Positions 8,684-16,334 of a DNA stretch of 36,676 nucleotides are shown here, in pieces. Both the position numbers and the translations under genes were made by a program. The notes below the pieces were generated by a model. The model did no database searches, was not told where the DNA came from, and worked only from the letters and a program-made list of their open reading frames with translations. Each line of letters starts with the position of its first letter. Within the stretch, counting starts at the first letter, position 1. The DNA is taken from NCBI GenBank assembly GCA_044464175.1, contig JBIQLO010000008.1:1-36676 (forward strand). Direction: 5' to 3'. The stretch is from JBIQLO01 sp044464175. Lineage in GTDB: Bacteria > Planctomycetota > Phycisphaerae > Tepidisphaerales > Tepidisphaeraceae.

Positions 8684-9915
8684 CCCATCGCATCCTTTAT
8701 CTGTCTCCCGTCGGGCAGCTTGGCGGCGCTGAACGCTGCCTTCTGACCATGATCCGGGCTCTCCAGCGTGCCGACAACAACTTTGAGCCGCACCTGCTTG
8801 CCTGCGGTGAAGGTCCTCTGTTGGACCACGCCCGCCGTGCGGGCGCCCAAGTCCATTCCCTTCCATTGCCGGCAAGCCTGGCGGCCATGGGAGAGACGGG
8901 GCTGAAGCACCAGGCCGGTCGGCTGCACAGCAAAGCAAGGCTCACTGCCGACGCTCTGGCCGGCTGGACGGAGGCGGCGGCTTATCGCCGGCAATTGCGC
9001 GGGGCGATCGAGCGAATCGCACCCTGCCTGATCCATTCCAACGGGATTAAAACCCATCTCCTGACCGGTTTGCTGAAACCTCTGGAAGCGCCGGTGCTCT
9101 GGCATATCCACGACTTTCTGAGCCATCGGGCACTGATGCGCTGGCTGCTCCGGCCGCTATCGGCCGATATGTCCGGGGGCATCGCCATCTCCCAGGCGGT
9201 CGCCCGGGACACCGGACAAATCCTGCCACGCCTTCCCATCCACATTTTGCTCAATGCCATCGATATCCATCGCTTCACGCCCGGTCCGGGGAATGGGCCG
9301 GAGCTTGACCGGCTGGCGGGATTGCCCGCTGCATCCGAAGCCGTGCTGCGCATCGGACTAATCGCCGCCTACGCCCGTTGGAAGGGACAGGACGTCTTTC
9401 TAGAGGCTGCGGCACGTCTGCTCGGACGCAACCATCGATCCAAGGTCCGGTTTTACATCATCGGCGGCCCAATCTACCGCACCCAGGGCTCGCAATTTAC
9501 GCGAGAGGAATTGCAGGACCGGGCGCGGCAACTGGGGATCGCCTGCCATGTCGGCTTCATCGGCTTTCAGGAGGAGACGCCGCCGCTGTACCGGGCGCTG
9601 GATGTCGTGGTTCACGCCAGCACGCGGCCGGAGCCGTTCGGACTGACCATTGCCGAGGCGATGGCGTGCGCCCGCCCGGTCATTGTCTCGCAGGCCGGAG
9701 GCGCGGCCGAGTTGTTCACGCACGAGCAGGATGCCTTGGGGGTGAGGCCGGGAGATGCCGAGGCGCTTGAAGAGGCGATGGAGCGGCTGCTAAGGGAGGA
9801 AGCATTGCGGCTGCGGCTGCAGTGCAACGCACGCAAGACGGCCGAGGCGCGGTTCAACCCGTCTCGCCTCGGCCGTCAACTGCGCGATCTGTATCACCTG
9901 TACGGATGCCGCTGA
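8680..9915 (+). CDS. GT4-type glycosyltransferase, last of the operon
   Basis: 411 aa. N-terminal ILYLSPVGQLGGAERCLLTMI is the GT4 'GGAER' loop that binds the donor diphosphate side. The C-terminal domain has GLIAAYARWKGQDVFLEAAARL, then RPEPFGLTIAEAMACARPVI with the E-x7-E glutamates, and AGGAAELF. The ATG overlaps the previous stop (ATGA). The gene ends 4 bp before the convergent rnk stop, and no hairpin terminator separates them. It closes a five-gene plus-strand set that would build a branched or multi-residue glycan. Confidence 0.93.
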   Translation: MTHRILYLSPVGQLGGAERCLLTMIRALQRADNNFEPHLLACGEGPLLDHARRAGAQVHSLPLPASLAAMGETGLKHQAGRLHSKARLTADALAGWTEAAAYRRQLRGAIERIAPCLIHSNGIKTHLLTGLLKPLEAPVLWHIHDFLSHRALMRWLLRPLSADMSGGIAISQAVARDTGQILPRLPIHILLNAIDIHRFTPGPGNGPELDRLAGLPAASEAVLRIGLIAAYARWKGQDVFLEAAARLLGRNHRSKVRFYIIGGPIYRTQGSQFTREELQDRARQLGIACHVGFIGFQEETPPLYRALDVVVHASTRPEPFGLTIAEAMACARPVIVSQAGGAAELFTHEQDALGVRPGDAEALEEAMERLLREEALRLRLQCNARKTAEARFNPSRLGRQLRDLYHLYGCR

Positions 9916-9919
9916 GGTG

Positions 9920-10351
9920 TCAGAGGTGGAAATCCCCCGCCGCCTCCGGCTGATACAGCACCTTTTCGATCTTCAACCGTCGCGTGCCGGCGGGGGCGTC
10001 GAACTCGACCACCTTGCCCGAGCGCTCACCCAGAAGGGCCATGCCCAGCGGAGAGAGGACCGAGACGCGTCCTTCGGAGATATCCGCCTCATGCGGATAC
10101 ACCAGCACATACGTGTCGCTCTCATCGCCCCTGGTGTCGCGCACGCGCACACGCGAATGCATCGTCACCACGCCCTTGGGCGCATCGGCGGGAGCGACCA
10201 CGCGTCCGCGTTGCAGCTCGCGTTCCAGGTCGGCAATGATGCCGCCGAAGGTCGCCCGATACTGCCGCGACCGCGTCAGGTCACTGAGGCGATCAAAGTC
10301 CTGCTGGGTCAGCAGGAGGTTCTTTTCCGTCACTGTCGCTGTTCTGCTCAT
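9920..10351 (-). CDS. rnk: Rnk-like regulator of nucleoside diphosphate kinase (GreA/GreB C-terminal family)
   Basis: 143 aa. Rnk proteins bind RNA polymerase near the secondary channel through a short N-terminal coiled coil and a C-terminal FKBP-like GreA/GreB-type domain. Here the N-terminal ~50 residues (LTQQDFDRLSDLT to LERELQRG) form the helical part. The Gre-type domain follows, with VVTMHSRVRV, VLVYPHEADI, and the family signature SVLSPLGMALLGERSGKVVEF. An AAGGAG ribosome binding site lies 6 bases before ATG 10351. It follows hpf by 88 bp in the same direction, so both are probably co-transcribed. A small GreA-type anti-pausing factor is an alternative name. Confidence 0.85.
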   Translation of the reverse strand: MSRTATVTEKNLLLTQQDFDRLSDLTRSRQYRATFGGIIADLERELQRGRVVAPADAPKGVVTMHSRVRVRDTRGDESDTYVLVYPHEADISEGRVSVLSPLGMALLGERSGKVVEFDAPAGTRRLKIEKVLYQPEAAGDFHL

Positions 10352-10439
10352 GATGAACTCCTTTCAGATTTCTACATCAAAGGGCGCCGACGGGCCCACT
10401 GCCCGCCGGCACTGTATTGGGAAATTTAAGTCCAAGGAT

Positions 10440-10802
10440 TCAGGCCAGGCCGGCCAGCGCCACTGAACCGGGCGCGAATCGCGGGCCCTGGCGGCCCACG
10501 GTGCGCCGGCGGGACAACCGCCGCCGCAGCAGCCGGCCCAGGCGTATCGCGGCGCGGTCAATCGCGCCATAGAGGTCGCGGTCCACCGCGTGGGCAATGA
10601 CCCACCCGAGTCTGGGCAGACGAACGGAGATGCGGCAGGATTTGTCAACACCGCCCCGCACGCCGTTAATGTCCGAAAGCCGGACCATCACATAGACGTT
10701 GGAAAGCCGCGCTTTTTCCAGGGCGGCCGCCGTGCGGCGCTCAGCATGCTCCCGAATGGCATCCGTTAGACCAAAACGAGTTGATCGAACATCAATTCGC
10801 AT
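10440..10802 (-). CDS. hpf: Short-form ribosome hibernation promoting factor / RaiA family
   Basis: 120 aa. This family binds the 30S decoding region in stationary phase and blocks or stabilises idle ribosomes. The N-terminus MRIDVRSTRFGLTDAIREHAERR is the family opening (beta strand then helix). VYVMVRLSDIN and DLYGAIDRAAIRLGRLLRRRL follow, giving the beta-alpha-beta-beta-beta-alpha order and the basic ribosome-facing helix. The Arg-rich tail is short and there is no long-HPF dimerisation domain. A GGAGG site 4-5 bases before ATG 10802 supports the start. It is divergent from the LysR gene across a 110-bp gap and followed by rnk. Confidence 0.85.
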   Translation of the reverse strand: MRIDVRSTRFGLTDAIREHAERRTAAALEKARLSNVYVMVRLSDINGVRGGVDKSCRISVRLPRLGWVIAHAVDRDLYGAIDRAAIRLGRLLRRRLSRRRTVGRQGPRFAPGSVALAGLA

Positions 10803-10841
10803 GACGCCTCCTGCTCGTGTCCAATCCTAGGCCCGCAGTAC

Positions 10842-10869
10842 GTATAGGAAAATTACGAAGTTTCTATAC
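10842..10869. promoter_or_regulatory. Inverted repeat in the hpf / LysR gap, candidate operator
   Basis: GTATAG (10842-10847) pairs with CTATAC (10864-10869); the arms extend as GTATAG(G)AAA / TTTCTATAC with one bulged G. The T-rich arms and the location between a LysR-type gene and its divergent neighbour are what LysR-type operators look like, and TATACT/TATATC boxes overlap it. The regulator gene has GGAGG at 10900-10904 before ATG 10913. Binding by the adjacent regulator is inferred only. Confidence 0.4.
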
Positions 10870-10912
10870 TATCATTAGGATATATCTCAGTGTCGCGCCG
10901 GAGGCATCCTGA

Positions 10913-11812
10913 ATGAAATGGCTTAACTACAACCACCTATACTATTTCTGGATGGTGGCCCGCCACGGCAGCATTGTCCGCGCGGCCGAGGAGCTGCTTC
11001 TGTCGCAGCCCACGATCAGCAGCCAGATTCGCGAACTGGAGTCCTCCCTGGGGCGGCGGCTGTTCGACCGCCGGGGCCGCAATCTCGTGCTTACGGACGC
11101 GGGACACCTCGTGTTCGGTTACGCCGATCGGATTTTCTCGCTGGGGCAGGAGATGCTCACAGCGCTGGAGGATCGAAACGCAGCCCGGCCGCTGCGGCTG
11201 GCGGTGGGGATCGTGGACATGATCCCCAAGACGATTGTACGGCTGCTGCTGGAACCGGCGACGCGCCTGGAGCAGCCGGTGCGGATGATCTGCCGGGAAG
11301 ACAAAGCGGACCATCTGCTGGCCGACCTGTCGGCAAGACGGCTGGACATGGTGCTCAGCGACGCCCCCATCGGCACGTCCGGGCCGCACCGGGGGTTCAA
11401 CCATCTGCTGGGGCAATGCGGGATTGCCTTTTTCGCCGCGGAGGCGCTGGCCGAGCGGTTCAAGCGCGGCTTTCCGCGTTCACTCAACAACGCGCCGATG
11501 CTTTTGCCCAGCGACACCACGGCGTTGCGGCGCTCGCTGGACATCTGGTTCGACGCCAACCGTATCCGCCCGCACGTGGTGGGCGAGTTCGATGACGCTG
11601 CGCTGCTGATCTCCTTCGGGCGGGCGGGCGAGGGTGTGTTTCCGGCGCCGGCGGTGGTGGCGGATGAAATCCGGCGCGAACATCATGTGCGCCCGGTGGG
11701 GCGGACGGACGCCATGCAGGAACGGTTCTATGCGATCACCCGCCATGACGAACCGACGCATCCGGCGGTACTGGCGATCCGGGATGCGGCCAGGCGCAAG
11801 CTGTTTTCCTGA
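10913..11812 (+). CDS. nhaR: LysR-type regulator, NhaR-like
   Basis: 299 aa, normal LysR length. The winged-helix DNA-binding domain at residues 1-65 has NYNHLYYFWMVARHGSIVRA and LLSQPTISSQIRELESSLG, with RLFDRRGRNLVLTDAG as the wing; the NYNHLYYFW opening is characteristic of the NhaR branch. Residues ~90-299 form the periplasmic-binding-protein-like effector domain. In enterobacteria NhaR activates the sodium/proton antiporter nhaA, but no antiporter gene is in this window. Here it is divergent from hpf, so it may control itself, hpf-rnk or remote genes. GGAGG is placed 8 bases before the ATG. The NhaR name is by similarity of the N-terminus and overall pattern. Confidence 0.85.
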   Translation: MKWLNYNHLYYFWMVARHGSIVRAAEELLLSQPTISSQIRELESSLGRRLFDRRGRNLVLTDAGHLVFGYADRIFSLGQEMLTALEDRNAARPLRLAVGIVDMIPKTIVRLLLEPATRLEQPVRMICREDKADHLLADLSARRLDMVLSDAPIGTSGPHRGFNHLLGQCGIAFFAAEALAERFKRGFPRSLNNAPMLLPSDTTALRRSLDIWFDANRIRPHVVGEFDDAALLISFGRAGEGVFPAPAVVADEIRREHHVRPVGRTDAMQERFYAITRHDEPTHPAVLAIRDAARRKLFS

Positions 11813-11858
11813 GGGACATTTCTGAATCGTGCGTTTTGCAATCCCCAACTGATGATTC

Positions 11859-13373
11859 TCAATTTCTAATTCCTTGGCGGATAAATTCAGCGACATCGCT
11901 CTTCAGTTGCTGCCGGGCGTGGGGGTCGTGGTACATCATGTGGCCTCCGGGATAATATTTTTCAATGATATTCCGGCGCAGATCGTTGCCCACGTTCAGG
12001 TGATCCACCGTGTAGTCGGTGGCGAAGAAGGGGGTGGCCAGGTCGAAATAGCCGTTGGCAATCAGGACCTTCAGGTGCGGGTTAGCCAGCATCGCCTCCT
12101 GGAGATCATCGCTCACATCCAGATAGCCCGGCTGTTTTCCCTCCAGCTTCCAATGCACCTGCTGGGAAAGGACCTCATAGGGCAGGTCGCTCTGGTAGTG
12201 CAACTGGCCGCGGATGTAATCGTTGAAGGTGGCGCTGTAGACGCCGATGTAGCGATCGAGGGCCGGATCGTAGGGTGCCCAGGGCATCGTGGGGCGGGGG
12301 GCGTATCCGCTCAGGCGCGTGTCCATGCGCCCAACCAACTGGTGATCGCCCAGCAGGCGTTTACGGAACAGGCCGGGATCGATGCGGAGGTTGGCCTGAT
12401 CGATGAGGTCAGGCGAAAGGCCGGTGTAGCGGGCCAGTTGCTCGACGGCGGCTTTTCGCTGGTCGGGCGAAAGGGCGTTGCCGCGGGCCAGGATTTGAAA
12501 GTAGTGGTCCAGAGTCCATTGCCTGGCCTGATGCGCCACCTGGGCCACCGGCAGCTTTTGCAGATCATCGCCCAGCTTGTGGTGATACCAGGCCGTGGTT
12601 GTATAGGAGGGTAGATAGAGGGCATAGGGCAGATCGTTGCCGTTGCCGAACTGGATGGTCTGGAAGTTCAGAACTGAGGAGACCAGGATGATGCCGTTGA
12701 GGTCCAGGCCATAGGCGCTGTGCAGGTAGTTGGAAAGCGCGGCGGCGCGGGTGGTGCCGTAGCTCTCGCCGGCCAGGAACTTGGGGGAGGCCCAGCGCTG
12801 GTACCTGGTTGTATAGAGGCGGATGAAGTCGCCAACGCTGGCGACATCGACTTCCACGCCATAAAAGTCCTTGGCGCTTTTGCCGTCGGCCGGGCGGCTG
12901 TAGCCGGTTCCGACGGGGTCGATGAAGACGAGATCGGCGAGATCAAGCCAGGACTGTTCGTTATCCACCAGGCGATACGGGGGGGGCGGGGGCTGGCCGA
13001 TGGGACCGAGTTGGACGCGCTGAGGACCGACGGTACCCAGATGGAGCCAGACGCTGGCAGCGCCGGGGCCGCCGTTAAAGAGAAAGATGATCGGGCGGTC
13101 CGCCGGTTGTTCGCCCTGGCGTTCATAAGCGACAAAGAAAAAATCGGCGGTGGGTTTCTGGCGGGCATCCCGCAGGGTCAGCGTGCCCGCGCGGGCATGA
13201 TAACGGAGGGGGCGGCCCTCCAGGGTGATCTGGTGTTCGGTCAGGACGACCCCTTTTTCCGCCGTGGCCGGGCGCGTGGAGGGGGCGGTGGTCGTGGTGG
13301 CGGGAGCCGACCAGGCGACCGGGGCGCACAGCAGCAGTGTGATCAGGGAGGCTCGAATGTGCATGGTTCTCAT
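11859..13373 (-). CDS. Exported S10-family serine carboxypeptidase
   Basis: 504 aa from ATG 13373; an internal ATG at 13364 would also keep the signal peptide. Residues 4-23 (MHIRASLITLLLCAPVAWSA) form a signal peptide, followed by a Thr/Pro-rich linker, so the enzyme is probably periplasmic or secreted. The alpha/beta-hydrolase catalytic set of S10 is present: FNGGPGAAS oxyanion loop (~residues 99-107), nucleophile Ser204 in GESYG, Asp444 in GYFDLATP, and His478 in PGGHMMYHD. S10 enzymes remove C-terminal residues at acid pH. The ATG has no ribosome binding site but overlaps the stop of an upstream leader ORF (ATGA). It ends 46 bp from the convergent LysR gene. Confidence 0.93.
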   Translation of the reverse strand: MRTMHIRASLITLLLCAPVAWSAPATTTTAPSTRPATAEKGVVLTEHQITLEGRPLRYHARAGTLTLRDARQKPTADFFFVAYERQGEQPADRPIIFLFNGGPGAASVWLHLGTVGPQRVQLGPIGQPPPPPYRLVDNEQSWLDLADLVFIDPVGTGYSRPADGKSAKDFYGVEVDVASVGDFIRLYTTRYQRWASPKFLAGESYGTTRAAALSNYLHSAYGLDLNGIILVSSVLNFQTIQFGNGNDLPYALYLPSYTTTAWYHHKLGDDLQKLPVAQVAHQARQWTLDHYFQILARGNALSPDQRKAAVEQLARYTGLSPDLIDQANLRIDPGLFRKRLLGDHQLVGRMDTRLSGYAPRPTMPWAPYDPALDRYIGVYSATFNDYIRGQLHYQSDLPYEVLSQQVHWKLEGKQPGYLDVSDDLQEAMLANPHLKVLIANGYFDLATPFFATDYTVDHLNVGNDLRRNIIEKYYPGGHMMYHDPHARQQLKSDVAEFIRQGIRN

Positions 13374-13714
13374 ATTGCCGGTCGGAGGAAATGGCCGCAA
13401 CGGCGAACGTGAAATTGCAGGGGCTGGGGTGGGGTTTCGGGGACGGGATATCGGGGGGAAATGGGTTCGTTGGGAAATCCGGTGCTTTGGGTTTGAGGGG
13501 GTAAATTGGCGATTCTGGAGCGCCAGAGGGGTTTTGGAGCGGGTTCGATTGGGTTCGATGGTCGAACGAAGGGACGAAAGGAGAGAAGACTGGAGGCAGG
13601 AGACAGAAGGCGGAGGGGTGGTTTGGATGGGATGTGGGCGCAGGGGTGAGGGGGCTCGTAGCACGGGCTAAGGGAAACCAGGAACGACAGAAGAAAAAAC
13701 TGCGTCGGCGTCAT
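13370..13714 (-). CDS. Possible 114-aa leader ORF upstream of and overlapping the S10 peptidase start
   Basis: This reading frame starts at ATG 13714, with GAGGAG (minus strand, 13722-13727) 7 bases upstream, one of the best ribosome binding sites in the window. It ends with TGA overlapping the peptidase ATG as ATGA, while that ATG itself has no such site. The first ~17 residues are hydrophobic (MTPTQFFLLSFLVSLSPC), then the product turns Pro/Ser-rich and low in complexity. The stretch is C-rich on this strand, which makes open frames likely by chance, and other frames here are also open. It is either a coupling leader peptide or chance. Evidence for coding is only the start and stop geometry. 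Confidence 0.3.
   Translation of the reverse strand: MTPTQFFLLSFLVSLSPCYEPPHPCAHIPSKPPLRLLSPASSLLSFRPFVRPSNPIEPAPKPLWRSRIANLPPQTQSTGFPNEPISPRYPVPETPPQPLQFHVRRCGHFLRPAI
13462..13478 (-). repeat. 17-bp intergenic repeat, copy 1
   Basis: ATTTCCCAACGAACCCA on the minus strand, 88 bp upstream of the S10 start. An identical copy is at 36652-36668, upstream of sucD in the same orientation. Two further CGAACCC motifs lie nearby on the minus strand (within about 13530-13562). Confidence 0.6.
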
Positions 13715-13741
13715 TTTTTAGCTCCTCTACCCTAACAGAGG

Positions 13742-13775
13742 GCGCTGCGCGTTTTGGCGACAAAGCGCGCAGCGC
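13742..13775. repeat. Perfect 10-bp hairpin with A/T tail
   Basis: GCGCTGCGCG (13742-13751) and CGCGCAGCGC (13766-13775) are exact reverse complements around a 14-base loop. On the plus strand the stem is followed by AATTTTTG, resembling an intrinsic terminator, but no plus-strand gene ends here. On the minus strand it would lie in the peptidase leader, about 30 bases before the leader-ORF start. It may be a bidirectional terminator, an attenuator or a mobile palindrome. Confidence 0.6.
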
Positions 13776-13849
13776 AATTTTTGAAAACCGCATTTTTGGG
13801 CGAATAACGCGGAAAAAATTTTTTATTTTTGGGATTTTTTGATTTTTCA

Positions 13850-13867
13850 GCGCTGCGCGTTTTGGCG
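13850..13867. repeat. 18-bp direct repeat, second copy
   Basis: GCGCTGCGCGTTTTGGCG occurs here and at 13742-13759 (identical, same orientation, start points 108 bp apart). This copy lies just after the toroid gene stop; the first copy contains the left arm and half the loop of the hairpin. The pair brackets the A/T-rich segment. Confidence 0.7.
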
Positions 13868-13875
13868 CACGGGGC

Positions 13876-15300
13876 TCACCAACCCAAGGCCTGAAGGTCC
13901 GGTTCGCGGTCGGCGTGGAGACGGAGGAGAGCCAGGAGGAGATAGCCGACGCCATCGACGGCGTCGTAGCGGTCCTCACCGGGGTGGCCGCGGAACATGT
14001 CATAGGCGAAGAGGGTCTGGAGCGCCTCATCAGCCAGACGGTGGGCCAGATTCTGGAAATCAGCGCGGTCCCGGTCGAACGTGGCCGCACACCCGAGTAG
14101 GAAATGGAGACAGCGTCCGTAATGCTCGGCGTAACCGCCGGCACCGTTACGGGCGGGCAGGCTCTGCTCTATCTGATTGGCCCAGCGCCGGCAGGCCTGT
14201 TGGTAGAGGGGGTCGCGGGTCAATTCGTAAAGGCGCAGGCAGGTTTCGGCCATCGGCATGGGATAATCGTGGACGGGGAAGAGGGGACGCCACAGGTCGG
14301 CGTAATCGCCCGGTTCATAGAGGGTTTGGGCGGGGGTGAGAATAGGCGTACCGTCGGCGATGCGCAGCCGCCCGTAGAAGCGTTGGGTCTGTTCATCGTA
14401 GCCGTGCGCAAGCCAGGCGCGCATGGCCTGATCGGCCAGAGATTGGAAGCGCGGCTCGCCCAGGTGGCGATCCGCGCGGAGGAGGCAACCGGCCCAGAGG
14501 CCCACCTCGGTGGTGGCGGTGAATTTGTCCCACCGATTTTCGGTGGGGTTATTTTCCAACAGGCCGGTACGGGGATCACGGGCGGCGAAGCTGAACCGGG
14601 CCATGCGGTCGGCCGGTTCAAGGAGGGTGCGGTCGCGGGTGCGGGCGGCCAGCCAAGCCAAGGCTTCGATGATGACGCCGCCATGTTCAAGAAACGCGCA
14701 ACCGGAGCGCTGGTCGGCGTGGCGATTGAACCGGCCGGTTTCGGGATCAACCAGATGCCCGCGGGCGGCGGCGCGGAGGGCGCGTTCGGTCTTGCGGGGG
14801 GCAATGCGCCAGAAGAGGTCCCACGCCGGGGAGAGGGGGCGGATTTCGTGATAGTCGCCGGTTTCGGTTTGGAAGTTCACGGGGGCGGGCACATCGTTGG
14901 AGATGAACTTCACGACGGTGTCCTGAAACGCATCGTAGAAGTAGTGGTTACCCCAAAGGAAGATGTCGTTTCGGGCGACGCAGCGATCCAGAAAGGCGGC
15001 CAGATAGGCGTCGGCCGCGCGGGCATAGGCCGGGTCTGCGGTCACGGCCGAGAGGGCGTGGGCGGCGACCAGAAGGGGTTGATCCCAGTAGAGGGAGCAG
15101 CCGCGCGGGGCGTCGATATTGCGGTAGACACGCTTGCCGATGTGGGGCGGGCGGGTGTCGTCGGCGGGATATCGGCCGGTGCGGATGTCGAGGCTGGCCA
15201 TCCACATAGGCGTGGATTCGGGGCCGTAGATATCCAGGCCGAGGGTCAGTTGCTTGTCCAGATGGGCACGAACGCAGGCCAGAGCGGCTTGAGGGGACAT
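13876..15300 (-). CDS. Predicted (alpha/alpha) toroid carbohydrate-active protein, function unknown
   Basis: 474 aa from ATG 15300, without a ribosome binding site. Repeated helix pairs with aromatic and acidic clusters (for example YRNIDAPRGCSLYWDQP, LWGNHYFYDAFQDTVVKF, LEHGGVIIEALAWLAART, HYGRCLHFLLGCA, DAVDGVGYLLLALLRL) suggest a six-hairpin toroid, as in unsaturated glucuronyl hydrolases, epimerases or lyases. I do not recognise the family and see no signal peptide, so it may act in the cytoplasm on oligosaccharides. An in-frame GTG at 15339 exists only because the IS630 end supplies nine codons; the native start is taken as 15300. Before the insertion it lay 33 bp behind trmL. Confidence 0.75.
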   Translation of the reverse strand: MSPQAALACVRAHLDKQLTLGLDIYGPESTPMWMASLDIRTGRYPADDTRPPHIGKRVYRNIDAPRGCSLYWDQPLLVAAHALSAVTADPAYARAADAYLAAFLDRCVARNDIFLWGNHYFYDAFQDTVVKFISNDVPAPVNFQTETGDYHEIRPLSPAWDLFWRIAPRKTERALRAAARGHLVDPETGRFNRHADQRSGCAFLEHGGVIIEALAWLAARTRDRTLLEPADRMARFSFAARDPRTGLLENNPTENRWDKFTATTEVGLWAGCLLRADRHLGEPRFQSLADQAMRAWLAHGYDEQTQRFYGRLRIADGTPILTPAQTLYEPGDYADLWRPLFPVHDYPMPMAETCLRLYELTRDPLYQQACRRWANQIEQSLPARNGAGGYAEHYGRCLHFLLGCAATFDRDRADFQNLAHRLADEALQTLFAYDMFRGHPGEDRYDAVDGVGYLLLALLRLHADREPDLQALGW

Positions 15301-15312
15301 GGGAGCGGATGT

Positions 15313-15314
15313 TA
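15313..15314. repeat. IS630 target duplication TA (left)
   Basis: TA directly abuts the left terminal repeat and is matched by TA at 16349-16350, the expected target duplication of IS630/Tc1-type elements. Confidence 0.85.
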
Positions 15315-15340
15315 GAGCGGTTTTCAGGTCACTGCACACA
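15315..15340 (+). repeat. IS630 left terminal inverted repeat
   Basis: 26 bases identical to the reverse complement of 16323-16348. A TATAAT reading outward (minus strand, 15351-15356) lies just inside it, facing the toroid gene. In the other direction TATACT (15353-15358) could serve the transposase. Confidence 0.93.
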
Positions 15341-15384
15341 CTTATTGGAGATTATACTGCGATCTGTTCTGCTGGAGGCATGGC

Positions 15385-16334
15385 ATGGAAGCTTATTCGC
15401 TGGACCTTCGCCAGAGGATCTGTGCGGCGTGTGACGAGGGGATTCAAACGCGAGGGGAAGTGGCCGAGCAGTTCGGCGTGAGCCGCTGGCTCGTTCATAA
15501 ATTACTACGTCAACGTCGCCGGTGCGGCCATCTGGCCGCCAGGCCGCGCGGATTCGGGCCGCCTCCGATAATCGGGCCGCAACAGCAGTTGTGGCTGCGG
15601 AAACGGCTCGAGTCCAAACCGGACGCGACCCTGGAGGAGTTGAGGCGACAATTGAGTGAGGCGGGCGGGCCGGCGGTGAGCGTGCCCACCCTCTGCCGCG
15701 TGATACAGGGATTGGGGCTGAAACTCAAAAAAAGACGCTGCACGCCTCGGAGCGGAACACGCCACGGGTGCGGGCCTTGCGTGGGCACTGGAAAAAGCGA
15801 GTGGCGCGGGTGGCTCCGGCGAAGCTGGTTTTTGTGGACGAAAGCGGCATCAACACCGCCATGACCCGCACACGCGGAAGGGGAATGTCGGGCGCGCGTG
15901 TGGTTGGGGCCTTGCCGCAGGGGCACTGGCGGACGCTGACGATGCTGGGGGCGTTGTGGCTGGAGGGGATGGCCGCGGCGGCAACGGTGGACGCGGCCAC
16001 GGATGCCGACATCTTCGATGCGTTTGTCCGCGAGATGTTGGCCCCGGCATTGCGGCCGGGCGATGTGGTGATATGGGACAATCTCTCATCGCACAAAACA
16101 ACCGAGGCGCAGGCGGCGGTGGAACGGGCGCGGGCCATGCTGCTGCCGCTGCCCCCTTATTCTCCCGATCTTTCGCCTATTGAGCCGGGGTGGTCGAAGG
16201 TTAAACAACATGTGCGTAGCGTTGAGCCGCGAACGATTCAGGCATTGGGCCAAGCCGCCGCCGAAGCCTTTGCCAGTGTTACGGCCGATGATGCCCACGG
16301 TTGGTTCGCAATGTGCGGATTATGTGTGCAGTGA
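15385..16334 (+). CDS. IS630-family transposase, split by a -1 frame change
   Basis: Two overlapping frames make one protein. Part 1 (from ATG 15385; GGAGG at 15374-15378) holds the helix-turn-helix DNA-binding region (QTRGEVAEQFGVSRWLVHKL) and ends normally open to 15864. Part 2, one frame back, opens in the overlap, has a possible ATG at 15768, and holds the DDE catalytic core: Asp in VFVDESG, Asp in VIWDNLSSHK and Glu in PPYSPDLSPIEPGWSKVK. The shift falls at CTCAAAAAAAGACG near 15724-15737, an A7 run. It may be programmed -1 slippage, as known for several IS families, or loss of one A. The stop lies inside the right terminal repeat. Confidence 0.88.

Larger units (their letters stand above)
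13374..13875. other. 502-bp gap between toroid gene and S10 peptidase gene
   Basis: No confident gene apart from the possible leader ORF. The peptidase-proximal 300 bp are purine/G-rich on the plus strand and hold several CGAACCC-type motifs (minus strand). The far 130 bp are A/T-rich with runs such as AAAAAATTTTTT (13813-13824), the 18-bp direct repeat and the hairpin. Transcription of the peptidase (minus strand) probably begins or is attenuated here, but I cannot pick a -10/-35 pair. Confidence 0.5.

Noticed and set aside
13530..13562. GGTTCGATT-like strings suggesting a tRNA T-arm
   Set aside because: No acceptor or anticodon stem could be folded around them; they belong to a tandem CGAACCC-type motif.
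11859..13664. S10 gene starting at 13664
   Set aside because: The extra 97 residues are Pro/Ser/Arg-rich and lie before a good signal peptide at 13373.
13839..15315. Long open plus-strand frames opposite the toroid gene
   Set aside because: They are antisense to a coding region with convincing composition, have no family motifs and are typical of GC-rich DNA.
15315..15340. Start of the toroid gene at GTG 15339
   Set aside because: That codon belongs to the insertion element end; the native ATG is 15300.
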